A DNA stretch of 64,000 nt from Spirochaetaceae bacterium UBA1306 (GTDB lineage Bacteria > Spirochaetota > Spirochaetia > Treponematales > Rectinemataceae): the NCBI GenBank assembly GCA_002307245.1, contig DBTW01000076.1:1-64000 (forward strand), read 5' to 3'. Positions 25,069-32,443 of the stretch are shown here, one piece after another (positions within the stretch are counted from its first letter, which is position 1; each line of letters begins with the position of its first letter). A program made the position numbers and the translations under genes. The notes beneath the pieces were generated by a model. The model was not told where the DNA came from. It worked only from the letters and a program-made list of their open reading frames with translations, and did no database searches.

Positions 25069-25890
25069 ATGGCAATCATCACCATCGCGCGCGAGCTCGC
25101 CGCCCTCGGGGAAGAGGTCGCCAGGGAGCTCTCCCGCCTTACAGGCTACAAGCTCATCGACCGCGAGTACCTCGAGAAGCGCCTGACCGATTACGGCCTC
25201 GGGGCCGAGAAGCGCGAGAAATACGACGAGAAGAAGCCCGGTTTCTGGGCTTCCCTATCCCAGGAGAGGGACGATTACCTCCACTTCCTCAAAGCCGCTC
25301 TCTTCGAGGAGGCGATCGGCGGGGACTGCATTGTCATCGGCCGAGGAGGCGCAGCGGTATTCAAGTCCGTGCCGAGCCTCGTGGCCGTCAAGTTCGTATC
25401 GCCCCTCGCCCTCCGCATAGAGCGGGTGATGAAATCCTACTCCTGCGACGAGAAGCACGCCCTGCAGATCGTGGAGGAAAGCGACCACAACCGCATCGGC
25501 TTCCACAAGTACTTCTTCTCTATCGATTGGGCCGATCCCTGCAGTTACGACCTAACCATCAACTCCACCAAGGCCAACACGGCCCAGACCGCCAAGCTCA
25601 TCGACGCCTACCGTAATTCCGTCATCGATCCCGCAAAGGAGGAAACGGGGAAGCGCCGCCTGGCCGAGCTCCTCCTCGGCCAGAGGGTGGTCACCGAGAT
25701 CGTCTATGCCAAGAAGGTGCCCGTGCATTTCCTCGAGGCGGCGGCGGACGGCGGGAGGGTCATCCTGCATGGCGTCGCCAATACCCAAGCGGCCATCGAC
25801 GCGGCACTCGCGGCGGCCCGGGCCCTGCCCGGCGTCACCGAGGCCGAGAGCGCCATACAGGTCGTGCAGGAATTCACGGTGATGCCTTGA
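25069..25890 (+). CDS. Cytidylate kinase-like family protein
   Basis: 273 residues; the ATG at 25069 follows AAGGAGGA. The protein matches the cytidylate-kinase-2 family: N-terminal IITIARELAALGEEVARELS, then YKLIDREYLEKRL, CIVIGRGGAAVF near residue 90 and the DWADPCSYDLTINS segment. In ordinary members the first loop is Gly-rich (SGGREI-like); here it is replaced by ALGEEV, so nucleotide binding may be changed. The C-terminal 80 residues (LLLGQRVVTEIVYAKKVPV onward) look like a small extra domain with a BON-like or regulatory fold, but I cannot name it. It is directly upstream of a TrmH-type methyltransferase gene. Confidence 0.75.
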   Translation: MAIITIARELAALGEEVARELSRLTGYKLIDREYLEKRLTDYGLGAEKREKYDEKKPGFWASLSQERDDYLHFLKAALFEEAIGGDCIVIGRGGAAVFKSVPSLVAVKFVSPLALRIERVMKSYSCDEKHALQIVEESDHNRIGFHKYFFSIDWADPCSYDLTINSTKANTAQTAKLIDAYRNSVIDPAKEETGKRRLAELLLGQRVVTEIVYAKKVPVHFLEAAADGGRVILHGVANTQAAIDAALAAARALPGVTEAESAIQVVQEFTVMP

Positions 25891-25891
25891 G

Positions 25892-25921
25892 TTGATAGTT
25901 CATGCCCGATCCGGGTATGAT
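25892..25921 (+). promoter_or_regulatory. Promoter of the TrmH-type methyltransferase, leaderless type
   Basis: TTGATA (25892-25897), an 18-bp spacer and TATGAT (25916-25921) make a near-consensus promoter. The GTG codon at 25928 lies exactly where transcription is expected to begin, and there is no ribosome binding site. Confidence 0.65.
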
Positions 25922-25927
25922 GGACTG

Positions 25928-26653
25928 GTGCAGAGACTTACCGGCTTCCACGCCATAGAGGAATACCTCCGTTCAGCCAAGGGCTCGGCCCGCTCGCGGG
26001 CGCGGGTCTTCGTCTCTTCCTCCGGCCCCCGCATCAAGGCGATCCTGGAGCTGTCCGCGGAGCTAGGCGTCGGGGTTACCCGCGCCGCCAAAGCCGAGCT
26101 GGACGCCCTCGCCCCCGACCATCGGGGCATCGTGCTCGAGGCCGACGAGGCCGCCCGGGAGGAGCCCGACCTCGATACCTTCCTCATGGAGCCGCCCGAG
26201 ACCTCGCTGGTCCTCGTCCTCGATCATATCGAGGATCCGCAGAACCTGGGCGCGATCCTGAGGTCCGCCGACGTATTCGCGGCCGACCTCGTGCTCGCGC
26301 CGAGGAAGCGCTCGGCCCCCCTCACCGACGCGGCCATAAAGGCCTCAGCGGGAGCTGCCGCCTACGCGCCCCTCTCCCTCGTTCCCAACCTCGCCGAGGC
26401 CCTGCGCAAGCTGAAGAAGGGCGGCTTCTGGCTCTACGCCGCAGACATGGGAGGCGCGAGCCTTCCCGCGGCCGACATCTCGCGCCGCGCCGTCCTGGTC
26501 CTCGGCAATGAGGGCGCGGGCGTCTCCCGCCTTCTCCGCGACGAGTGCGACTTCGCCGTCTCCATCCCCATGTCCGGGCATGTGGATTCGCTCAACGTCT
26601 CGGCCGCCGCCGCCGTGCTCATGTACGAATTCCGCCGACGCTTCCCCGCCTGA
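25928..26653 (+). CDS. TrmH/SpoU-family RNA 2'-O-methyltransferase
   Basis: 241 residues from GTG 25928. A TTG 12 codons upstream keeps the frame open, but family proteins begin close to LTGFHAIEEYL, and the promoter's -10 box lies between the two. The N-terminal part is an RNA-binding L30e-like substrate domain. The SPOUT knot carries motif 1 NLGAILRSADVFAADLVL, motif 2 LVLGNEGAGVSRLL and motif 3 IPMSGHVDSLNVSAAAAVLMYE. It methylates a ribose 2'-OH in rRNA or tRNA using SAM; the RlmB-like group is the closest by layout. Two base pairs separate the stop of the upstream kinase-like gene from the promoter. Confidence 0.92.
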   Translation: MQRLTGFHAIEEYLRSAKGSARSRARVFVSSSGPRIKAILELSAELGVGVTRAAKAELDALAPDHRGIVLEADEAAREEPDLDTFLMEPPETSLVLVLDHIEDPQNLGAILRSADVFAADLVLAPRKRSAPLTDAAIKASAGAAAYAPLSLVPNLAEALRKLKKGGFWLYAADMGGASLPAADISRRAVLVLGNEGAGVSRLLRDECDFAVSIPMSGHVDSLNVSAAAAVLMYEFRRRFPA

Positions 26654-26679
26654 CCGCCGCCATCGAGGCGGCCTGGGCC

Positions 26680-27342
26680 CTAGGCGAGAATCCTGGCCAG
26701 GAGCTCTCCCATCAGGACAGGGCTCACGGCCTCGGGATCGATACGGCCCTCGATGCCCATGCCGTTCGACAGGGCGAGCAAGGTGGTCGCCAGATCCATG
26801 GCGCGCGCGTGACCGAGCTCGATCCCGGCGGCGGAGGCATGCGACTCCGCGGCCTCCGCTATCCTCGCCCTCATGGCCCGCCGCTTCAGGGCTAGCTTGG
26901 CGCGGAGCTCCTCGTTCCTGGCGCAGCGGAGCCAGAACTCTATGAACAGCTCCTGCCAGGCAGGGTCGGCTTCTCCCAGCTCGCGCAACAGCTTCCCGAC
27001 GAGCCTCGCGAGGTCCGCTCCCGACCGCCCCGCCTTGCCGCCGGCGCCCCGAACGGAGGCAGCCCTTCCCTCGCCCACGGAACGGATCGCCTCGATGCGC
27101 GCGTCGATGCGAGAAGAAACGAGCTCGAAGAACAGCTCGTCCTTGTTCGCGAAATTCGAATAGACGGCTCCCTTGCTGAAGCCGGCCGCCTCTGAGACGC
27201 GCTCCAGGCTCGCGCCCTCGTAGCCCTTCTCCTCGAAGACGGCGAGGGCCGCCTCGAGTAGGCGGGAACGCACCTCGTCGCGCCTCACGCGCTTGACGCG
27301 CCCGGGCGTCGCCGCCGATGCCGGTCTCCTCGCTGTCATCAT
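26680..27342 (-). CDS. TetR-family transcriptional repressor
   Basis: 220 residues; two ATGs in tandem follow GGAGGG (the second, at 27339, has better spacing). The N-terminal helix-turn-helix spans about residues 19-65: EVRSRLLEAALAVFEEKGYEG, then SLERVSEAAGFSKGAVYSNFANKDELFFEL. The C-terminal ligand domain is helical and Ala-rich, as in TetR_C_6-like proteins. Two tandem copies of one palindrome lie just upstream of its start, between it and the divergent acyltransferase gene, so it probably represses itself and that neighbour and responds to a lipophilic or small organic ligand. Confidence 0.93.
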   Translation of the reverse strand: MMTARRPASAATPGRVKRVRRDEVRSRLLEAALAVFEEKGYEGASLERVSEAAGFSKGAVYSNFANKDELFFELVSSRIDARIEAIRSVGEGRAASVRGAGGKAGRSGADLARLVGKLLRELGEADPAWQELFIEFWLRCARNEELRAKLALKRRAMRARIAEAAESHASAAGIELGHARAMDLATTLLALSNGMGIEGRIDPEAVSPVLMGELLARILA

Positions 27343-27349
27343 CCCTCCA

Positions 27350-27380
27350 AATACCTGCGGTATTCAATACCATTGGTATT
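27350..27380. promoter_or_regulatory. Two tandem TetR operators
   Basis: The 15-bp palindrome AATACC-N3-GGTATT is present twice, at 27350-27364 (spacer TGC) and 27366-27380 (spacer ATT), a 16-bp period. The second copy extends to a 17-bp perfect palindrome. The pair lies between the TetR gene and the divergent acyltransferase gene. Confidence 0.8.
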
Positions 27381-27451
27381 GACTTTGCCTACCCTTCGCC
27401 GCTACATTCCAGGCATCAGGCCCCGGAAGGGCCGATCGCGGAGGGCAAGAC

Positions 27452-28714
27452 TTGGAATATCGTGCAGAACTATTCGACCAATTGCAATCGCTTTTCGACG
27501 AGATCGGCTGGAACGATCACCAGCTCCATTGCGAGCTCCATTTCCCGGCCCGCCTCGACGCTGCCGTCCTCGAGCGGGCCGTCGCCCTCAGTCTACGGGC
27601 GGAGCCGATCCTCGCGACGAGGTACGCGCGAAGCGGTGACGAGGCCTCATGGCAGAGCCTCGGGCCGGAAGAGCTCGGGGCTGCCTTCGCGGTTACCGAG
27701 GACGCGGCGGTCTTCGAGGCCGCGCGGGTTTATAGGATAGACGAGGCGCGGGGGCCGCAGCTCCGAATCTGTCTCCTAAGGGGCCAGCGCGATTCCCTGG
27801 CCATCGCGATGAACCATATGATAGCCGACGCCGCCGGCTTCAAGGACTACCTCTACCTCCTCGGCGAAACCTACTCGGGGCTCCTGCTCGATCCCCGCTA
27901 CGCCCCGCGCGGGCCGCTGGGCGGGGACAGGGGCATGGGTGGGGCGACGCGGAGCCTGCGGCCGGCCGCCAGGATCAAGGCCTTTCTAGCCCAGGCCCGC
28001 GACAGCAATGCGACGGGCTCGGACGCCTTCCCCTTAGGCGGGCCCGGAGAGGAGGACGAGCCCCTCATCGTGACGAGGACGATCGGCCGCGAGAGGTCCG
28101 CGAGGCTCCAGGCCTATTGCAGGGAACGCGGGGCCACGATCAACGACGCCGTCCTCGCGGGATATTACCGCGCCCTGGCGCGGCGTATGGGAAGCGAGGC
28201 GGCGGGGCGCCTGGAAGTGCCTATCATGGTCGACATGAGGCGCTACCTGGAGCGCAAGGACCCAGGGCCGCTCCGCAACCTGTCCTCGACGGTCATCACC
28301 AGGCTCAGGTTAGCCGAGGGCGAGGGCTTCGAGGCGACCCTCTTGGGGGCCAAGGCGCGGATGGACGAGCTCAAGCTCGGGGGCATAGGCCTCGGCGGAT
28401 TCCTCAAGCTGGAGCTGCTCCGCGCCGCGGCGGGCCCGAGGCGCGCCATACGCCTCCTCAGGCGCGGTTTCAAGCCGCCCCTCATCTGCATGACCAACGT
28501 GGGCGAGCTGGACTCGAGACGGCTCTCCTTCGGCGGATGTCGTCCCGACTCGGCCTACCTTTGCGGCTCGATCAAGCGCAAGCCCCACTTCCAGCTCGCC
28601 CTGTCGGGCTACGGCGGCGAGCTCACCCTGAGTTCCAACCTCTACGGCAGCGCGGCGGACAAGGTGAGCGTCGAGGCCTTCCTCGGCGAGGTCGAGGCGG
28701 AGCTCAAAGTCTAG
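27452..28714 (+). CDS. Condensation-domain/alcohol acetyltransferase-like protein
   Basis: 420 residues from a TTG start with GGAGGG upstream. It has the layout of the chloramphenicol-acetyltransferase-like superfamily used by condensation domains and polyketide-associated acyltransferases. Visible parts are a central NHMIADAAGFKDYLYLL (a relaxed HHxxxDG catalytic motif with the His and Asp kept), GATINDAVLAGYYRALA, VPIMVDMRRYL and a C-terminal region with MTNVGELD. No carrier-protein or adenylation domain is present, so it is a free-standing acyltransferase, perhaps acylating an alcohol, sugar or glycolipid. It is divergent from the TetR repressor and appears to be its target. Confidence 0.75.
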   Translation: MEYRAELFDQLQSLFDEIGWNDHQLHCELHFPARLDAAVLERAVALSLRAEPILATRYARSGDEASWQSLGPEELGAAFAVTEDAAVFEAARVYRIDEARGPQLRICLLRGQRDSLAIAMNHMIADAAGFKDYLYLLGETYSGLLLDPRYAPRGPLGGDRGMGGATRSLRPAARIKAFLAQARDSNATGSDAFPLGGPGEEDEPLIVTRTIGRERSARLQAYCRERGATINDAVLAGYYRALARRMGSEAAGRLEVPIMVDMRRYLERKDPGPLRNLSSTVITRLRLAEGEGFEATLLGAKARMDELKLGGIGLGGFLKLELLRAAAGPRRAIRLLRRGFKPPLICMTNVGELDSRRLSFGGCRPDSAYLCGSIKRKPHFQLALSGYGGELTLSSNLYGSAADKVSVEAFLGEVEAELKV

Positions 28715-28762
28715 AAGAGCGTGCCGCCTGGCGCGAGACCGGCCGAGCGCGACAAAGGAAAA

Positions 28763-28792
28763 GGGGAACCGACGCTCATGCGCCGGTTCCCC
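28763..28792 (-). terminator. Terminator after the Lpl-type binding-protein gene
   Basis: Stem arms GGGGAACCG and its complement, extended by CGC/GCG after one mismatch, close a 4-nt loop. On the minus strand the hairpin is followed by TTTTCC, so it ends the minus-strand operon. It may also stop the convergent plus-strand gene. Confidence 0.75.
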
Positions 28793-28820
28793 TCTCCTTG
28801 GGTGCTGATGGCCGAGAGCT

Positions 28821-30413
28821 CTACTTGTAGAACTGGGCGTACTTGGCCGTACGCTCGTCGATGATCGCCTGCACGCCTGAATCCAGGATGGACTTGAGGC
28901 CCTTGTCCCAGACCGAGTCGAAATCGGAAGTCTTGGCGACGACGGCCTGGGTGAGCAGGTTATCGCGCTTCTCCTGCTCGACGGGGCCCATGCCTTCCTC
29001 GGACGCGACAGCGCCGACGTTGAAGTTGGCGGTGACGCGGGACTGGTTGCGCTGGATGGCGTAGGACCTTTCGATGTAGCGCTTCTCGATCCCGGCATAG
29101 CCCATCGCGAGGGACTTGGCGGTCTTGGCGGCATCGCCCATGTCCAGGCCGTTGATAACGATCGTGTAGTCGATGTTCATCGCCGAGTTCATGATCTTGT
29201 CGCCCTTGGCGGCTATGGTCTTCACCGAGCCATCGGCCTGGGGCTCATGGGTCACGCCCGGCTCGCCGATCTGGAGGAAATTGCGATTCTCGAACTTGGA
29301 GAGCCAGTCGAGGTAGAGCAGGGACGCGACGGGCTCCTTGTTGGTGGAGGGGAAGAAGACCTTGCGATCGATGGGAGCGCTCAGGTACTTGCGGTACTTG
29401 CCGGAATCGTTCGGGAAGCACTCGATCGCGATGTAGCCGGCGTCCGGCCCGGCGCTCTTGCGAAGCTGGGCTATATAACTGTTGTCGCCGTCGCGGTAGG
29501 GGATGTCCCAGTTATGGATGAAGGCGCCTACGTAGCCAGCCTTGATCAGGTTGTCCTCGGTCTTGTCGCCCATCTTGTAGAGGGGGAAGTCCTTCCAGAT
29601 GAGCCCGTCGTTGTACCACTTGTTGAGGACGCGGATTCCTTCCTTGTAGTTCGGCCAGAGCAGGCGCCGGTCGTCGAAGCCTCGGATCCACATCTCCTTG
29701 TCAGTGATCGCGTCCGGGACGAAGGAGGTGGCGAGGATATCGGCCCTCCAGCCTACGTCGACGCTCATGGAGAAAGGAACCATCTTGTCGGCGTCCTTGC
29801 CGAGGAGGGCGGGGGCGTTCTTCTTGAAGGCCTGGAGCATCGCCTCGAATTCCTTGGTGTTCTTAGGCTCCTTCAGGTTGAGCTTCTTGAGCCAGTCCTC
29901 CCGCACGAAGACGCTCGTGCGGTTATTCTGGAAGAGCAGGGCCTCGATGGCCCAAAGAGTCCCGGCCTTGGGATCCTTGTCCCAATAGATATTCTTGTCC
30001 CCGAGGACGGAGAAGAGGTTGGGAAGCTCCTTCTTGTACTTCGACAGATAGGGGGCCATGTCGACGACGCCGCCCATATTGGCGTAGGTCAGAATGGTCG
30101 GGTAGCTATAGGTGACGCAGACGTCGGGCGCGTCGTTGGCCGCCAATAGGTTGTTCATCACCTGGACTTCGGTCCAGCGCGGCACGCGCTTGAAGGTCAC
30201 GGCTACGTTGTGGTCACGGAGCATCCCCGCCTTGATGTAGTTCGTGTAGAAATTGTCCTCGGGCTTCGAGCCGCCGTCGTTGGCGCGGTCGTAGATCTCC
30301 ACCACAATGGACTTCGTCTTCTTAAACTTGCCGTTTACGAGCTCGTCGTCCGCGGCGTACGCGAGACCCGCGACGAGCAGAAGGCATAGGAGCATGGAAA
30401 GTAGCTTCTTCAT
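28821..30413 (-). CDS. Lpl/YtcQ-type oligosaccharide-binding protein
   Basis: 530 residues from ATG 30413 with GGAGGG upstream. The signal peptide MKKLLSMLLCLLLVAGLAYA has no lipobox Cys. The mature part is the large extracellular solute-binding type that pairs with LplB/LplC permeases: IVVEIYDRAND, AANDAPDVCVTYSYPTILTYA, FVREDWLKKLNLKEPKNTKEFEAML and SKFENRNFLQIGEPGVTHE. Such proteins, about 500-560 residues long, bind oligosaccharides such as those from pectin, xylan or mucin. It is the last gene of the operon, the reverse of the usual order, and is followed by a terminator. Confidence 0.92.
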   Translation of the reverse strand: MKKLLSMLLCLLLVAGLAYAADDELVNGKFKKTKSIVVEIYDRANDGGSKPEDNFYTNYIKAGMLRDHNVAVTFKRVPRWTEVQVMNNLLAANDAPDVCVTYSYPTILTYANMGGVVDMAPYLSKYKKELPNLFSVLGDKNIYWDKDPKAGTLWAIEALLFQNNRTSVFVREDWLKKLNLKEPKNTKEFEAMLQAFKKNAPALLGKDADKMVPFSMSVDVGWRADILATSFVPDAITDKEMWIRGFDDRRLLWPNYKEGIRVLNKWYNDGLIWKDFPLYKMGDKTEDNLIKAGYVGAFIHNWDIPYRDGDNSYIAQLRKSAGPDAGYIAIECFPNDSGKYRKYLSAPIDRKVFFPSTNKEPVASLLYLDWLSKFENRNFLQIGEPGVTHEPQADGSVKTIAAKGDKIMNSAMNIDYTIVINGLDMGDAAKTAKSLAMGYAGIEKRYIERSYAIQRNQSRVTANFNVGAVASEEGMGPVEQEKRDNLLTQAVVAKTSDFDSVWDKGLKSILDSGVQAIIDERTAKYAQFYK

Positions 30414-30466
30414 GCAAGACCCTCCTGGAAGCATATATCCAGGCACAGAGTGCCTGACTCTCGGGA

Positions 30467-31333
30467 CTATTCCTTCACCGCGCCGAGGGTCGCCCCGGCT
30501 ATGAAGTAGCGCTGCAGCCAGGGATAAACCACGAGTATGGGGACGGTGGCGAACATGATGGCCGCCGCCTTAAGCGACTCGGTAAGCCCCGGCGCCGCGC
30601 CTTCCGCGGCAACCACGTCTATGTTCGAGATCGCGGTGATAAGGTTGTACAACAACAGCTGGATGGGATAGAACTCGCGGACGTTCATGAACATGAGGGC
30701 GTCCGAGAAGCCGTTCCAACGCCCAACGGCGTAGAAGAGCGCGATCGTGGCGATCGACGGCATGGAAAGCGGAAGGTAGATGCTCCAGAGTATCCTGATC
30801 GGCCCGGCTCCGTCGATCTCCGCGGACTCGCGCATACTGGCGGGCAGCTCGCTCATGAAGGAGCGCAAGAGGATCATGTTGAACACCGAAAGGCAGTACG
30901 GAACGATGAGGACGACCGGCTTGTTGAGAAAATCGATCTGCTTGAGCAGCAAGTAGGTCGGTATAGTGCCGGCATTGAAGAACATGGTAAAGACGATCGC
31001 CACGTTGAAGAACTTGCGCCCCTTGAGCTTATCGTAGGTCAGGGGGTAGGCGCACATCGCGGTCATGATCAGCGAGAGGCTGGTGCCGATGAGGGTCAGG
31101 AGGCCAGTCCACCAGAGGGCTCGGGTGAACTTGCCGTCCTCGAGGACGAATTTATAGGCTTCCAGGTTGAAGCCGACGGGCCACAGGGTGACCTGGTTTT
31201 TGATGAGCGCATCGGTGGAGCTCAGGGAGCGAGCGGCGATATGGAGCACCGGCGCGAGGCAGAGGATGATGACAATCAGGCATATAAGCACGACGACCAA
31301 GTCGCCGGCCTTAGTCTTTTTCGAGGTTACCAC
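30467..31333 (-). CDS. Carbohydrate ABC transporter permease, LplC/YtcP type
   Basis: 288 residues with six membrane segments. Features are FTMFFNAGTIPTYLLLKQ, typical of the YtcP/LplC branch, and the EAA-like loop ESAEIDGAGPIRILWSIYLPLSM. The C-terminus ATLGAVKE is also characteristic. It is 13 bp downstream of the LplB-type gene and forms the inner-membrane channel with it. Confidence 0.95.
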   Translation of the reverse strand: MVTSKKTKAGDLVVVLICLIVIILCLAPVLHIAARSLSSTDALIKNQVTLWPVGFNLEAYKFVLEDGKFTRALWWTGLLTLIGTSLSLIMTAMCAYPLTYDKLKGRKFFNVAIVFTMFFNAGTIPTYLLLKQIDFLNKPVVLIVPYCLSVFNMILLRSFMSELPASMRESAEIDGAGPIRILWSIYLPLSMPSIATIALFYAVGRWNGFSDALMFMNVREFYPIQLLLYNLITAISNIDVVAAEGAAPGLTESLKAAAIMFATVPILVVYPWLQRYFIAGATLGAVKE

Positions 31334-31346
31334 GGTCCGCCCTCCC

Positions 31347-32291
31347 CTAGATGATGCCGCGCTCGCCGTACTTCTTGGCGAGCCGGTCGGCGGCGAGCAG
31401 GAAGATGACCCCTACGACGGACTGGAAGAGCCCGACGGCGGTGGTCAGAGAGAACTGCAGCCCGCGGATGCCGTAATTATAGACGAAGGTCGCGATGACG
31501 CTCGACACGTTGTTCACCAAGGCGTTGCCCAAGGCGTAGGGCCGGTCGAATTCGCTTCCAAGAATGTACCCGAGCCTGATGATCAGCATGACTATTATGG
31601 TGGACCGGATGCCCGGCAGGGTGACGTGCCAGATCCTCTTCATCCGGCCGGCGCCGTCCATCGCGGCCGCCTCGTAGAGCTCGGGATTGATCGCGGTGAT
31701 GGCGGCGAGGAAGATGATCGTATTCCAGCCGATGCTCTGCCAGACGCCCAAGGACACGTAGGTGGCGATCCAGTGGCCCGGCTCGTTGAGGAAGGGGATG
31801 GTCGGAAGGCCCGCCTTCGCGAAGAGGACGTTGAGGAGCCCCGAGCTGGGGGCGAAGACCTGGAGGGCGAGGCCCGCGATGATGATCCACGACAGGAAGT
31901 GGGGCATATAGGCGATAGTCTGCGTCAGACTCTTGAGCTTCTTGAACCGCAGCTCGTTGAGGACGATGGCGAGGATAATCGGCGCAGGGAAGCCCACGAG
32001 AAGGTCGAGGAGGTTGAGCGTGATGGTATTGCGGAGCGCGAAGAGGAAGTCCCGGTTCGCGAAGGCCTTGATGAAGTATTCCATGCCGTGGTTGGCGGCC
32101 CAGGGCTGCTCCCAGATGCTATTAACTATGCTGTATTTCTTGAAGGCTATCTGCACATAGGCTATGGGAATGTACTTGAAGACGACAAGATACACCATGG
32201 GCGCGAGCAACAGGAGGTAGAGCGTCCAATAGCGCCTGAAATAGATTACCGTTTCCTGCCTGCGCTTGAGCTTCGACTGAGAAGAATCCAA
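31347..32291 (-). CDS. Carbohydrate ABC transporter permease, LplB type
   Basis: 314 residues from a TTG start at 32291 with GGAGGG upstream. Branch-typical sequences are RRYWTLYLLLLAPMVYLVVFKYIP and the EAA loop EAAAMDGAGRMKRIWHVTLPGI, with LGSEFDRPYALGN near the C-terminus. It partners the LplC-type permease and the 530-residue binding protein. A 151-bp gap with inverted repeats separates it from the upstream hydrolase-like gene. Confidence 0.95.
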   Translation of the reverse strand: MDSSQSKLKRRQETVIYFRRYWTLYLLLLAPMVYLVVFKYIPIAYVQIAFKKYSIVNSIWEQPWAANHGMEYFIKAFANRDFLFALRNTITLNLLDLLVGFPAPIILAIVLNELRFKKLKSLTQTIAYMPHFLSWIIIAGLALQVFAPSSGLLNVLFAKAGLPTIPFLNEPGHWIATYVSLGVWQSIGWNTIIFLAAITAINPELYEAAAMDGAGRMKRIWHVTLPGIRSTIIVMLIIRLGYILGSEFDRPYALGNALVNNVSSVIATFVYNYGIRGLQFSLTTAVGLFQSVVGVIFLLAADRLAKKYGERGII

Positions 32292-32406
32292 TTACGACCC
32301 TCCAGCTTGGGGATGATATCCGTACACCTCTGGATGTTACTCCGGGGAGATCGAGTCTGCGTTCGCGCCGAATCGGGCAGCGCCTTTCCGTTGGTCACGA
32401 AAGAAT

Positions 32407-32443
32407 ACCACGGTAGCCAGACGGTACCATCGGTAATATCACC
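32407..32443. promoter_or_regulatory. Cluster of small inverted repeats before the LplB-type gene
   Basis: Within 37 bp there are three nested palindromic elements built from TACC/GGTA: 32407-32416, 32423-32428 and 32432-32443. They lie between the hydrolase-like gene and the permease gene. They may be an internal operator or mRNA structure; no clear promoter hexamers accompany them. Confidence 0.3.

Noticed and set aside
26656..26672. Small GCCGCC/GGCGGC hairpin between the TrmH-type and TetR genes
   Set aside because: Six base pairs in GC-rich sequence without a T-run could occur by chance.
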